DNA of 64,000 nt from BJGV01 sp965205785. GTDB taxonomy: Bacteria > Pseudomonadota > Gammaproteobacteria > Burkholderiales > Nitrosomonadaceae. Shown one piece after another: positions 17,125 through 26,829 of this stretch. Under the pieces are notes generated by a model. That model ran no database searches and was not told the DNA's origin. It worked only from the letters and a program-made list of their open reading frames with translations. Location: contig OZ242188.1 of assembly GCA_965205785.1 (NCBI GenBank), positions 248,001 through 312,000 of the forward strand, written 5' to 3'. Position 1 is the stretch's first letter; each line of letters starts with the position of its first letter. The position numbers were made by a program, and so were the translations under genes.

Positions 17125-19557
17125 CTAATTCCATTCAATAAAATCTGGAAACCTAATAGGATTGTCTGAGCTACTGTCTGAACCACTATCTGAACCACTA
17201 CTCTCTCCAGGCAACACACGTTCCTGAAGAAAAGACTCCATGTCTCCAAAATTACTACCTGCTTCTGGAGGTAGGTTTTCCTGTAAAAAGTATTCTAAAA
17301 TTTCACCTTCTTCGTCTCTAAATCCTGTTTCTGGATTAATCCTCGCCGTTACTATACCTTTGGGAACAATTTCCTCTAAAGTAATACCGTCAGGATTTGT
17401 TTCATTTAGCTTAGGTACATCCTTCAAGGCTTTTCCCATATAATTTATCCACATTGGCAGCGCAGCACTCGATCCTGTCTCTCTGTTACCAAGAGATTTA
17501 GGAGTATCATAGCCAATCCATGCAACCGCCACTAGATTTGTTTGAAAGCCACAAAACCAAGCATCAACAAAATTGTTAGTAGTACCGGTTTTTCCAGCCA
17601 AATCAGTACGACCTAATTTCTTTGCTCTAACCGCAGTACCTCTCTGTACAACATCCTTTAACATACTTGTCATAAGATAAGCATTACGTGGATCTATTAT
17701 CTGTTTTGCATCCACACCTGCCAGTACAGATTGTGTTTGTTCCAATACATTCCCTTTCTCATCCTCAATTCGCTCAATTAAGTGTGGTGCAACGCGAAAA
17801 CCACCATTTGCAAATGCTGCATAACCTATAACCATTTGTATTGGAGAAGCTGAACCCGCACCAAGTGCCATAGGAAGGTATGGTGGATGAAGCTTAGGAT
17901 TAAATCCAAATCTGGTGATGTAGTCTTGAGCATACTGGACTCCAATAGCCTGTAGAATGCGAATTGACACTAGGTTCTTTGATCTGGCAAGCGCCTCTCT
18001 CATACGCAAAGGGCCTGCAAACTTACCTGCATAATTTCTAGGCTCCCATTCCTTACTTCCAGTTTCTTCAGCGGTAAAAGAGATTGGCGCATCATTTATA
18101 ACTGTAGCTGGAGTAAATCCTTTCTCAAGAGATGCAGAATAAATGAAAGGTTTAAAGCTAGAACCAGGCTGCCGTAAAGCCTGTGTAATATGATTAAACT
18201 GATTACGGTTAAAATCAAAACCACCTACTAGCGCACGAATCGCTCCATCTTCAGGATCCATTGAAACCAAAGCTGCCTCAGCTTGAGGAAGCTGCACTAT
18301 TTGCCATGCTTCTTTTTCACTCTTTATTACCCTGATCAATGATCCAGGGCGAATACGTTTTTTACTATTGCCTGTTCTCTTATTTAAGAACTTTTTTACG
18401 AAACTAAGACCATCACCTACAATTTTTATAGTTTCTCCACCTTTACGATATGCACGAACTATTTTGGAATTTGCAGCTAACACTACTGCTGCATGAATAC
18501 CATCACTAACTGGTACATCTATAAGGGCCTCATCCAGTACTTCCTTCTGATCTCCACTATCTTCAGGTAACTTAATAAACCCCTCAGGGCCACGATACCC
18601 ACGACGCCTATCATGACTCATTACGCCTTGACGCACAGCACTGTATGCCGCTTCTTGATCTAGCTGTCTTACAGTTGTATAAACCCTGAGACCCTTAGTA
18701 TAAGTTTCCTCTTTGTATTGTCTATATACTTTCTGACGAACCATCTCGGCTACATAATCTGCACGTAAAGGAAACTCCCGTGATTGATGCTTCTTGTAGG
18801 CAATTTTTAATTTCTGTATTTTTGCTTCCTTAAATTCCAGATCTGAAATAAAGTTTAATTCTTCCATACGCCTCAACACATAGAGTTGACGAGTTTTAGC
18901 ACGCGCTGGATTTACTACTGGATTATAACGAGAAGGAGCCTTAGGCAGCCCGGCCAGCATAGCAGACTCTGCGACAGTAATATTACTAAGTTTTTTTCCA
19001 AAATAAACTCGGGCTGCAGAAGCGAAGCCATAGGAACGCTGCCCGAGATAAATTTGATTCATGTAGAGTTCAAGAATCTTATTCTTACTCAAACTGTGCT
19101 CAATCTTAAATGCAAGCAAAGCCTCACTAAATTTTCTTGTTAATGTTTTTTCTTTTGTTAAAAAGAAATTCCGCGCCACTTGCATGGTTATAGTACTTGC
19201 ACCTTGTCGTACTACACCAGAAGTAAAATTAGAATATGCAGCACGTAGCACACCTAAGTAATCCACACCACCATGCTGATAAAAACGTTCGTCCTCTACA
19301 GCAATAATTGCATGCTTGAGGTTTTCTGGTACCGCATCAATTTTTACCAAATCTCGGTGCTCTTCACCAAACTCACCGATCAGCAAACCTTCAGCGCTAT
19401 AAATTCTTAAAGGAATCTTTGGCCGGTAATCAGTCAGGATTTCAAGTGATGGAAGTGTTGGTATCGTAACAAGCGCAGCAAAAACAAGCAGAAGTACTCC
19501 CAGCAAACCTAGTGCAAAGGACGCTCCAACTATGTAAGCAAACCAACGCGCTAGCAT
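17125..19557 (-). CDS. mrcA: Penicillin-binding protein 1A (bifunctional peptidoglycan synthase)
   Basis: Inner-membrane enzyme that polymerises glycan strands and cross-links peptides. A transmembrane segment covers about residues 8-30. The GT51 transglycosylase domain follows (EDERFYQHGGVD near residue 88), then the transpeptidase with the active-site SSFK near residue 465, SKN (ARSKNLVSI), and KTGT (AGKTGTTNNF) near residue 660. Length 810 residues. The extreme C-terminus is serine/aspartate-rich (SGSDSGSDSSSD), encoded partly by two copies of the 12-mer TCTGAACCACTA at 17177-17200. It is divergent from pilM, the usual arrangement in proteobacteria. Confidence 0.96.
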   Translation of the reverse strand: MLARWFAYIVGASFALGLLGVLLLVFAALVTIPTLPSLEILTDYRPKIPLRIYSAEGLLIGEFGEEHRDLVKIDAVPENLKHAIIAVEDERFYQHGGVDYLGVLRAAYSNFTSGVVRQGASTITMQVARNFFLTKEKTLTRKFSEALLAFKIEHSLSKNKILELYMNQIYLGQRSYGFASAARVYFGKKLSNITVAESAMLAGLPKAPSRYNPVVNPARAKTRQLYVLRRMEELNFISDLEFKEAKIQKLKIAYKKHQSREFPLRADYVAEMVRQKVYRQYKEETYTKGLRVYTTVRQLDQEAAYSAVRQGVMSHDRRRGYRGPEGFIKLPEDSGDQKEVLDEALIDVPVSDGIHAAVVLAANSKIVRAYRKGGETIKIVGDGLSFVKKFLNKRTGNSKKRIRPGSLIRVIKSEKEAWQIVQLPQAEAALVSMDPEDGAIRALVGGFDFNRNQFNHITQALRQPGSSFKPFIYSASLEKGFTPATVINDAPISFTAEETGSKEWEPRNYAGKFAGPLRMREALARSKNLVSIRILQAIGVQYAQDYITRFGFNPKLHPPYLPMALGAGSASPIQMVIGYAAFANGGFRVAPHLIERIEDEKGNVLEQTQSVLAGVDAKQIIDPRNAYLMTSMLKDVVQRGTAVRAKKLGRTDLAGKTGTTNNFVDAWFCGFQTNLVAVAWIGYDTPKSLGNRETGSSAALPMWINYMGKALKDVPKLNETNPDGITLEEIVPKGIVTARINPETGFRDEEGEILEYFLQENLPPEAGSNFGDMESFLQERVLPGESSGSDSGSDSSSDNPIRFPDFIEWN

Positions 19558-19924
19558 AAAAAATAAATTCTAGGATATGTATCTAACATCATAAATTTAA
19601 AAGTTTTAATTAATTTTACTCTTACAGATAGTGTTATATCCCTAAATATTGACACAAAAAATACCGTAAAAGACTTAGTGACCTTATAAAGCAATGAACG
19701 TTCACTCTTATACAACAGTCTTTGGAATGTAATTTACATAATTATTTACAATTTAAGGGATATAAACCACTTAATTCTACAAATACTCTGTATTTAGGCT
19801 CTGCCAAAATAAACGTATCTTAATTATAAGAGAAATATACAAATTAAATAATGTTTTGTATGTCCTTTTAGCTTCTAAGACCTTTTAGTCTATTTATTTT
19901 ATATATATTGCCGATAGTTAACCT
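19558..19924. other. Divergent promoter region between mrcA and pilM
   Basis: About 370 nt, AT-rich, no gene. It must drive mrcA to the left and the pil operon to the right. A perfect TTGACA occurs at 19649-19654 on the plus strand, but I see no good -10 box 16-18 nt downstream. No convincing hairpin or palindrome. Confidence 0.55.
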
Positions 19925-21028
19925 ATGTTCAATAAAGAAATCAATTTAAATCTGGATATATTCCAGATGAAGTCACCACAACTGATTGGCGTAGATATCA
20001 GTCCGTCATCGGTAAAAATGGTTGAACTCTCTCTATCTGGAAAGGATAAAGATTCATATCGTATTGAACGATATGCTATTGAACCTTTACCTAAAGATGC
20101 CATGCTAGATGGTAACATTGTTAATCTAGAAGCAGTTGGTGAAACCTTAGAAAAAGGTTGTAAACACCTAGGAACAAGACTCAAGAACGTGGCTATGGCC
20201 TTACCTGCAGCTGCAGTCATCACCAAGAAAATTATTGTTCCAGCTGGACAACGCGAAGATGACTTAGCATTCCAAGTAGAAACCGAAGCTAATCAATATA
20301 TTCCTTTTGCATTGGACGAGGTAAACCTCGATTTCCAAGTAATTGGGCCGGCACCAAATAATCCGGAAGAGGTTGAGATATTAATTGCTGCTTCTCATAA
20401 AGAAAAGGTAGAAGATCGTATAGCTGCAGCGCTAACTGCAGGACTAAAAACTGTAGTTATGGATGTTGAACCGTATGCCGCTCAGACTGCCTTTGAATTA
20501 ATTGAAAGCCAGCTCCCTAACGGTGGTACAGACCAGGTCATCGCAGTTGTAGATATTGGAAGTACTGTCATGAGTATTAACGTATTACTCAATGGGCAAT
20601 CTGTTTATATGCGAGACCAGCCATTTGGCGGAAACCAACTTTCTCAGGATATACAACGTTGTTTTAACCTCTCCCCAGAAGAAGCAGAAACCGCTAGACG
20701 TAACGATAATCTTCCAGATAATTATAAATCAGATGTGTTAAATCCATTTTGTGAATCCTTATCACTGGAAGTTGCTCGCGCAATGCAATTCTTTTTCTCC
20801 TCAACTCAATTTACTGAGGTTAATTATATTTTTCTGGCAGGTGGATGCGCTGCTATCCCTGGATTAGAAGAAATTGTTGCTACTCGTACACAGGCAACCA
20901 CATTAATTGTAAACCCATTTGCTGACATGACCTTATCTAACCGCGTTAGACCTAACTTACTTAGTGCAGATGCTCCTTCGCTTCTAATTGCCTGTGACCT
21001 AGCTATGAGGAGTTTTGACCCGTCATGA
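19925..21028 (+). CDS. pilM: Type IV pilus assembly protein PilM
   Basis: Cytoplasmic actin/FtsA-like ATPase of the type IV pilus alignment complex; it binds the N-terminus of PilN. The IGVDISPSSVKMVELS segment marks the first ATP-binding strand, and AVVDIGSTVMSINVL the second. The FLAGGCAAIPGL motif lies near the C-terminus. Length 367 residues; an alternative start is Met at 19967, closer to the usual N-terminus. It heads the pilMNOPQ operon and overlaps pilN by 4 nt (ATGA). Confidence 0.95.
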   Translation: MFNKEINLNLDIFQMKSPQLIGVDISPSSVKMVELSLSGKDKDSYRIERYAIEPLPKDAMLDGNIVNLEAVGETLEKGCKHLGTRLKNVAMALPAAAVITKKIIVPAGQREDDLAFQVETEANQYIPFALDEVNLDFQVIGPAPNNPEEVEILIAASHKEKVEDRIAAALTAGLKTVVMDVEPYAAQTAFELIESQLPNGGTDQVIAVVDIGSTVMSINVLLNGQSVYMRDQPFGGNQLSQDIQRCFNLSPEEAETARRNDNLPDNYKSDVLNPFCESLSLEVARAMQFFFSSTQFTEVNYIFLAGGCAAIPGLEEIVATRTQATTLIVNPFADMTLSNRVRPNLLSADAPSLLIACDLAMRSFDPS

Positions 21029-21621
21029 TACGCATAAATTTACTTCCTCATCGCGAGATTAAGCGTAAATCCAGACAACAACAATTTGCTGCTCTGTCTG
21101 GGATAGCGTTGTTCCTTGGCATTCTAACTGTAGGGGCAGTTCATCTCATTATCACCGGAAAAATTGAACACCAGGAAAGTCGCAATACGTATATGACGAA
21201 TCAAATTGCGGTTCTTGACAAACAGATTGATGAAATTAAGAAAATAAGAGCACAAACCCAAGCACTATTAGCACGTAAACAAGTAGTTGAGACCTTGCAG
21301 GACAACCGCTCTGATGTAGTACACCTACTTGATCAATTAGTACGGTTACTTCCTGATGGTGTTTATCTCCAAAGTATCAAACAAACTAATCAGGTAATCA
21401 ATCTGGCAGGATATGCTCAGTCAAATGCACGAGTATCTACTCTGATGCGTAAGCTAGAGTCTTCGCCCTGGCTAGGATCACCATCCTTAGTTGAAATCAA
21501 GGCGTCTAAAGTAAATGATTCACGCCTTAACAAATTTAATCTTAATGTAACTCTTATTCGCTCACCGCAGAATACAGCGGCTGGAGATTCAACTCCAGGA
21601 ATTGTTGCCGTAGCACCCTAA
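21025..21621 (+). CDS. pilN: Type IV pilus assembly protein PilN
   Basis: Inner-membrane protein of the pilus alignment complex that links PilM to PilO. It begins MIRINLLPHREIKRK, the conserved PilM-binding motif (INLLPHRE). One transmembrane helix follows at about residues 24-45, then a coiled coil and a small periplasmic domain. Length 198 residues. The start overlaps the pilM stop. The 26 nt before pilO contain only a weak ribosome site. Confidence 0.95.
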   Translation: MIRINLLPHREIKRKSRQQQFAALSGIALFLGILTVGAVHLIITGKIEHQESRNTYMTNQIAVLDKQIDEIKKIRAQTQALLARKQVVETLQDNRSDVVHLLDQLVRLLPDGVYLQSIKQTNQVINLAGYAQSNARVSTLMRKLESSPWLGSPSLVEIKASKVNDSRLNKFNLNVTLIRSPQNTAAGDSTPGIVAVAP

Positions 21622-21647
21622 ATAGATAAAATATTTAAATTGATGAT

Positions 21648-22268
21648 ATGAATCTGATAGAAGAAATAAACCAACTTAATACTAAAGATCCAGGAGGCTG
21701 GCCTCTGGCTGTTAAGTCTTTGGCACTTGCAACTATATTTGTAGTAATAGTTACTGCTGGTTATTTCCTGGACTGGCAAGAACAATGGGGGTCTCTGGAG
21801 CTGTCCAAAGCTAAAGAAGTAAAGCTTAAAGAAACATACATGGTGAAAAAGAAAGATGCTGTAAATTTAGACATCTTACGACAGCAATTAAAAGATATTG
21901 AGGTATCTCTTGGCGCCCTACTGAAGTAATTGCCACATAAATCTGAAATGGATGCCCTTTTGATAGATATCAACCACGCAGGGTTAGGGCGCGGACTACA
22001 ATTTGAGCTGTTTAAACCAGCAGCCAACGAAGTAATGTCAGAGTTTTATGCAGAATTGCCAATAACTGTTCGTGTCACAGGGAATTATCACGATATTGGG
22101 GCTTTTGCTAGCGATATCTCACTGTTGCCACGTATCGTTACACTAAACAACATTAGTATTGCTCCTGATAAAAAAAATGGTGGATTAATAATGAATGCCA
22201 CAGCAAAAACTTTCCGTTATTTAGATGAAGAAGAAACTGCCAAACAAAAGAAGGGGGGTGGCAAGTAA
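21648..22268 (+). pseudogene. pilO: pilO interrupted by an in-frame TAA
   Basis: Encodes the inner-membrane PilN partner of the type IV pilus. Reading from 21648 gives the N-terminal part: a transmembrane helix at about residues 24-45 and a coiled coil, up to ...GALLK. A TAA stop follows at 21927-21929 as codon 94. In the same frame, reading resumes with L-P-H-K-S-E-M-D, the expected continuation, and runs to 22268 (112 more codons, the ferredoxin-like domain). Intact PilO usually has Gln before LP, so CAA to TAA is the simplest change. A TTG directly after the stop could allow re-initiation, but it has no ribosome site. The rest of the frame is intact, which fits a recent mutation, a sequencing error, or a split but working gene. 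Confidence 0.85.
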
Positions 22269-22783
22269 TGAAGTGGGCTCGTCTATTACTAATAATACTT
22301 CCTTTAACTCTATCAGCATGTGGTAATGAAACACATACTGATCTGGAATTATTTGTTAAGAATTCTGGAAAAGGGTTACGCGGACAAGTAGTTCCTGTAC
22401 CTGAAGTACAACCCTATTCTCACTTTCCATATACAGCATTTGAGATTCCTAACCCCTTTAAACCACGTAAGAATAAGCTGTCAAAAGGTGAAGGTGGAGG
22501 ACTTCAACCTGATTTTAACCGCCGTAAAGAACCTTTGGAGAAATTCCCTTTAGAAAGCTTGAAGATGGTTGGTTCTCTAGAACAAGAAGAGAAGTCATTT
22601 GCACTTATTAAGGCTCCTGACAGTACTCTCCACAGAGTCAAAGAAGGCGGCTACCTTGGACAAAATTTTGGATTAATTTCTGATATATCAGAATCTGAAG
22701 TAAATTTAAAAGAAATCGTTCAGGACAGTACCGGGGACTGGTCTGAACGTATCAGCACTTTAATGCTTGAAGATCAGGAGTAG
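22268..22783 (+). CDS. pilP: Type IV pilus assembly lipoprotein PilP
   Basis: Inner-membrane-anchored periplasmic lipoprotein connecting the PilNO complex to the PilQ secretin. The signal peptide ends in the lipobox LSAC at about residues 16-19. The unstructured N-terminal part contains YTAFEIPNPFKPR, and the beta-rich homology-region domain carries LESLKMVGSLEQEEKSFALIKAPDSTLHRV. Length 171 residues. Its ATG shares one base with the stop of pilO, so its translation would normally be coupled to pilO; the premature stop upstream could reduce this. Confidence 0.94.
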   Translation: MKWARLLLIILPLTLSACGNETHTDLELFVKNSGKGLRGQVVPVPEVQPYSHFPYTAFEIPNPFKPRKNKLSKGEGGGLQPDFNRRKEPLEKFPLESLKMVGSLEQEEKSFALIKAPDSTLHRVKEGGYLGQNFGLISDISESEVNLKEIVQDSTGDWSERISTLMLEDQE

Positions 22784-22788
22784 AATAA

Positions 22789-24921
22789 ATGAACTTATTA
22801 AAAAATATAAATCCTTATACTTGGCTTAGATGCGGTTTATTATTTGCCGTAATATTACCTACATTTGCCGCAAATCCGGATCCCGTATCTTCGACTAAAG
22901 CTCCTCAGTTTAGTATTGAAAATATTAGTGCCTCTACTTCTTCGGGGAATCTTCTAGTAATCAAAGTGTCCATGAATCAACCTCTTACTAATCCCCCAGC
23001 AGGTATTTCTTTAAATAATCCGGCTCGGATTTATTTTGATTTTCCTGACACTTCTAACGCACTTGGTAAGAGTTCACAAGATATGGGTGAAGGTGCATTA
23101 CGCAGTTTCAATATTGCACAGTCTGGAAATAGAACCCGCTTAGTAATGAACCTTTCTAAGCCTCTTGTGTATGAAACAAAAATTGAAGGTAAAATTCTTT
23201 TTATCTCGCTTAGGGATGAAACAACTGGAAATTTAGTATCCGGTACAACTGCGCACTTTGCTGAAGACAGAACTAATGAGCAAGAGCTTAGTTTACGTGA
23301 TGTAGATTTTCGTCGTGGTACTGATGGCGAAGGCCGCATACAAGTTGATCTATCAGGTTCTGGTGCCGGAATTGATGTCCGTAAACAAGGTAAAAAAGTA
23401 ATAGTTGAGTTCCTTAATGCTACCTTGCCGCCTAATTTGGAGAGACGGTTAAATGTTGTAGATTTTGCCACACCAGTACAAACTGTAGAAACTTACTCTC
23501 ATGGCAAGAATGTACGCATGGTGATCGAATCAACGGGCCAATGGGAGCACTCAGCATATCAGGCAGATACTAAATTTATTTTGGATGTCAGATCCTTAGC
23601 TGAAGATTCAAGAGAATTTGCAAGGGGAAAACCCAATAAAAGCGGCTATGTTGGGGAGAAACTTTCTCTTAACTTTCAGAATGTAGAAGTTCGTGCGGTA
23701 CTACAGGTAATAGCTGATTTTACTGGACTTAACATCATTACTAGCGACACAGTCACTGGTAATCTTACTTTACGCCTAAAAGATGTCCCATGGGATCAAG
23801 CTTTAGATATCATGCTTCAGGCCAAAGGACTTGATAAGCGCCAGGTAGGAAATGTGATCCTAATAGCCCCACGAGATGAAATTGCAGCTAAAGAGAAACT
23901 AGCTTTGGAAGCGCAGCAGCAAATTTCTGACATAGAACCAATCCACACTGAAAGCTTCCAAATGAACTATCAGAAAGCTGATGCAATGCAAGTATTACTA
24001 GGTGATACAAACCAACAAATGCTAACCAAAAGAGGCAGTGTAGCCATAGATGCTCGTACTAATACTTTATTTGTTAGAGACACCCCTACTCAGTTAGAAG
24101 AAATTCGTAAATTGCTGGAGAAAATAGATGTTTCCGTCAGACAGGTAATGATAGAAGCACGTATTGTAGAAGCAACCGATTTATTCAGCCGGAACCTAGG
24201 CGCACGTTTTGGTGTTCAGAATGCAAGTACAATCACTAATCGCAGACTTGGAATTAGTGGCTCCATAGACGGGTCGGCCGGACTAGCAGGTGGCGCTACT
24301 CCGGGTGGAACTGCTCCCCTTAACGTTAACCTACCTGCAGCAGGACTAGCTGGTGTACTAGGCGGCCCTGCCGCACTCGGACTTAGCCTAATGAAAATTA
24401 ATGATGGTACTCTAATCAATCTGGAGTTATCGGCACTCGAAGCTGACAGTCAGGGTAGAATCATTTCCAGCCCACGAGTGGTCACTGCTGATCAGGTAGA
24501 AGCTACTATTGAGCAGGGTACGGAAATACCATTCCAACAAGCAACAAGTAGTGGTGCTACAAGCATTTCATTCAAGAAAGCAGTACTTAGTCTCAAAGTC
24601 ACTCCCCAAATTACACCTGATGATAATATCATTATGGACTTAAATGTAAATCAGGATACTGTAGGGGTAACCACACCTGCGGGACCAGCAATTAACACCA
24701 AACGTGTTGACACACAGGTATTGGTGGAAAATGGTGGTACGGTAGTTATTGGTGGAATCTTTGGAAGGATTGAAAACAAATCTGTAAACAAAGTACCACT
24801 TCTAGGAGACATACCTTTGCTAGGTATAATGTTTAGGAATACTGCAAAACAAGATGACAAGACAGAATTAATGGTATTCATTACTCCAAGAATACTAAAA
24901 GATAGCCTAAATTTACGCTGA
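22789..24921 (+). CDS. pilQ: Type IV pilus secretin PilQ
   Basis: Forms the outer-membrane ring through which the type IV pilus passes. The order is: signal peptide (about 1-27, ending FAA), two AMIN peptidoglycan-binding domains (about 40-135 and 170-265), a secretin N0/STN domain (about 295-365), an N1 domain (about 395-460) and the secretin pore (about 490-705). The signature VPLLGDIPLLGIMFR is near the end. Length 710 residues, normal. CAGGAG lies 8 nt before the start. A strong terminator follows, so it ends the pil operon. Confidence 0.97.
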   Translation: MNLLKNINPYTWLRCGLLFAVILPTFAANPDPVSSTKAPQFSIENISASTSSGNLLVIKVSMNQPLTNPPAGISLNNPARIYFDFPDTSNALGKSSQDMGEGALRSFNIAQSGNRTRLVMNLSKPLVYETKIEGKILFISLRDETTGNLVSGTTAHFAEDRTNEQELSLRDVDFRRGTDGEGRIQVDLSGSGAGIDVRKQGKKVIVEFLNATLPPNLERRLNVVDFATPVQTVETYSHGKNVRMVIESTGQWEHSAYQADTKFILDVRSLAEDSREFARGKPNKSGYVGEKLSLNFQNVEVRAVLQVIADFTGLNIITSDTVTGNLTLRLKDVPWDQALDIMLQAKGLDKRQVGNVILIAPRDEIAAKEKLALEAQQQISDIEPIHTESFQMNYQKADAMQVLLGDTNQQMLTKRGSVAIDARTNTLFVRDTPTQLEEIRKLLEKIDVSVRQVMIEARIVEATDLFSRNLGARFGVQNASTITNRRLGISGSIDGSAGLAGGATPGGTAPLNVNLPAAGLAGVLGGPAALGLSLMKINDGTLINLELSALEADSQGRIISSPRVVTADQVEATIEQGTEIPFQQATSSGATSISFKKAVLSLKVTPQITPDDNIIMDLNVNQDTVGVTTPAGPAINTKRVDTQVLVENGGTVVIGGIFGRIENKSVNKVPLLGDIPLLGIMFRNTAKQDDKTELMVFITPRILKDSLNLR

Positions 24922-24980
24922 TCTTATATTGTTCTGAGTTTCATAATAAATAAACTAAAAGAATTATATTTCCTGTAATC

Positions 24981-25013
24981 AAAAGCCGCATCAGGTTAAC
25001 TGATGCGGCTTTT
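24981..25013 (+). terminator. Strong intrinsic terminator of the pil operon
   Basis: AAAAGCCGCATCAG and CTGATGCGGCTTTT form a 14-bp stem with a 5-nt loop, followed by a T-run to 25017. It lies 60 nt after pilQ and separates it from aroK. Confidence 0.93.
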
Positions 25014-25084
25014 TTTGTTCCTACGCGATTTGTAACTTTTCCGCTACAATTGACTATATTAGAACATCTAATCTAAGTAGAACT

Positions 25085-25636
25085 GTGAAGAAAATAAACC
25101 AAATAGAGGGAAAAATAGATGGCACTATTATTTTAGTGGGTATGATGGGCGCCGGAAAAACTACAATTGGAAAGTCTCTAGCTAATTATTTAGATAAGAC
25201 TTTCATTGACTCAGACCATGAAATCCAAAAGCGTACAGGTGTAAAAATACCTGTAATTTTTGAAATAGAAGGCGAAGCAGGTTTCCGCAAGCGTGAAGCA
25301 GACATGCTACAAGAATTGTTAGAGATCAATAATATCGTTCTTGCAACAGGAGGCGGCATAATCCTAAATGAGGAAAACCGTAAACTTTTAAAACAAAAAG
25401 GGACTATTGTTTATCTTAGAGCAACAGTTAATGATTTATGGCATCGGACTAGACATGATAAGAATCGGCCATTACTTCAAACCATAGATCTAAAGGCTAA
25501 ACTAGCTGAACTATTTGACCAACGTGACCCAATTTACCGTGAATTAGCACATATTGTTGTTGAAAGCGGGAAGCAAAGTGTCCATCAAATGGTAAAATTA
25601 CTTGCCCAGCAACTTGCTAATCCTGCTTTAAAGTAA
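25085..25636 (+). CDS. aroK: Shikimate kinase
   Basis: Phosphorylates shikimate in aromatic amino acid synthesis. The Walker A motif GMMGAGKT lies at residues 19-26, the shikimate-binding DSDHEIQKRTG near residue 45, and the GGGI loop near residue 92, all in the usual order. Length 183 residues. The start is GTG at 25085. Placement before aroB and after pilQ is the standard proteobacterial arrangement, though here a strong terminator uncouples it from pilQ. Confidence 0.96.
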   Translation: MKKINQIEGKIDGTIILVGMMGAGKTTIGKSLANYLDKTFIDSDHEIQKRTGVKIPVIFEIEGEAGFRKREADMLQELLEINNIVLATGGGIILNEENRKLLKQKGTIVYLRATVNDLWHRTRHDKNRPLLQTIDLKAKLAELFDQRDPIYRELAHIVVESGKQSVHQMVKLLAQQLANPALK

Positions 25637-25728
25637 ATTTACTGAAACAAGCAAAGTAATATTGATTGGCTAAGGCGATAAGCATTGTAAAATATTTATT
25701 TAGATTACTCTGATATCAATAACATAGC

Positions 25729-26829
25729 ATGCAAACTATTTCCGTAGGCATATCCACAGAATCAAGCCAATATAATTACCCAATTTATATTGGCAGCAAT
25801 TTATTAAGGGAGCATCACCTTATAATTCCACATCTGAATCAAAAAAAGGTTGCCATAGTCACAAATACCACCGTGGCACCTCTATACCTTGATAGGCTTA
25901 CAAGAGTACTGGAAAAAAATGAAGTAAATTCAATTCCAGTTATCCTTCCTGATGGCGAAGAATATAAGAATTTGGAAACTTTAAATCAAATCTTTAATAC
26001 TCTATTAACAAATCAGTGTGAGCGTAATACCACAATTATTGCTTTGGGAGGCGGAGTCATTGGTGACCTTGCCGGGTTTGCAGCAGCTACTTACATGCGT
26101 GGAGTGCCATTTATCCAGATCCCAACTACTCTATTGGCTCAGGTTGATTCTTCAATTGGCGGCAAAACTGGTATTAACCATGATCTTGGGAAAAATTTGG
26201 TTGGTGCTTTTTATCAACCTCGCATGATATTGGCTGATAGCATTACTCTTGATACCCTGCCAAGACGAGAATTTATAAGTGGAATTGCTGAGATAATTAA
26301 GTATGGATTAATCCGAGATCATCTATTTTTTGAATGGCTAGAGAAAAATATGAGCAGACTTCTGGCAAGAGAAAATAAAGTATTGGAAGAAGCGATAGAA
26401 CGTAGCTGCAAGAACAAAGTTGAAGTTGTAGCAGCTGATGAACGTGAACATGGTATAAGAGCAATTCTCAACTTAGGCCATACCTTTGGCCACGCGATCG
26501 AAAATGTAATGGGATACGGCACATGGTTACATGGCGAAGCTGTGGCTGCTGGTACTGTACTAGCTGCTAAATTATCGGAACGTATGCACTTAATTGGAAA
26601 TACTGAGGTTGAGCGTATTAAGAAAATCTATTCACAGGCAGGTCTTCCTACTATTGTTCCTGATCTAGATACTAAAAAATACTTAAATCTAATGGGACGG
26701 GATAAGAAAGTAGAAAGTGGAAATATTCGTTTCATACTACTTAAAAGTATTGGTAACGCTACAGTATGCTCTGATGTACCCATAAATATCCTAACTGAAA
26801 TGCTTGAGGAATGTTCCATCAATGAGTGA
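25729..26829 (+). CDS. aroB: 3-dehydroquinate synthase
   Basis: Converts DAHP to 3-dehydroquinate, the second step of the shikimate pathway; NAD- and zinc-dependent. The NAD-binding GGGVIGDLAGFAAATYMRG lies near residue 105, and the metal ligands are in NLGHTFGHAIE near residue 250 and in LHGEAVAAG. Length 366 residues, normal. It lies 92 nt after aroK, and its last 8 nt overlap dgt. Confidence 0.97.
   Translation: MQTISVGISTESSQYNYPIYIGSNLLREHHLIIPHLNQKKVAIVTNTTVAPLYLDRLTRVLEKNEVNSIPVILPDGEEYKNLETLNQIFNTLLTNQCERNTTIIALGGGVIGDLAGFAAATYMRGVPFIQIPTTLLAQVDSSIGGKTGINHDLGKNLVGAFYQPRMILADSITLDTLPRREFISGIAEIIKYGLIRDHLFFEWLEKNMSRLLARENKVLEEAIERSCKNKVEVVAADEREHGIRAILNLGHTFGHAIENVMGYGTWLHGEAVAAGTVLAAKLSERMHLIGNTEVERIKKIYSQAGLPTIVPDLDTKKYLNLMGRDKKVESGNIRFILLKSIGNATVCSDVPINILTEMLEECSINE

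Noticed and set aside
19649..19671. Perfect TTGACA as the pil operon promoter
   Set aside because: No matching -10 box at 16-18 nt spacing; probably a chance match in AT-rich DNA.
23031..23471. 146-codon frame antisense to pilQ
   Set aside because: Shadow of a strongly conserved gene; serine- and arginine-rich composition typical of antisense translation.
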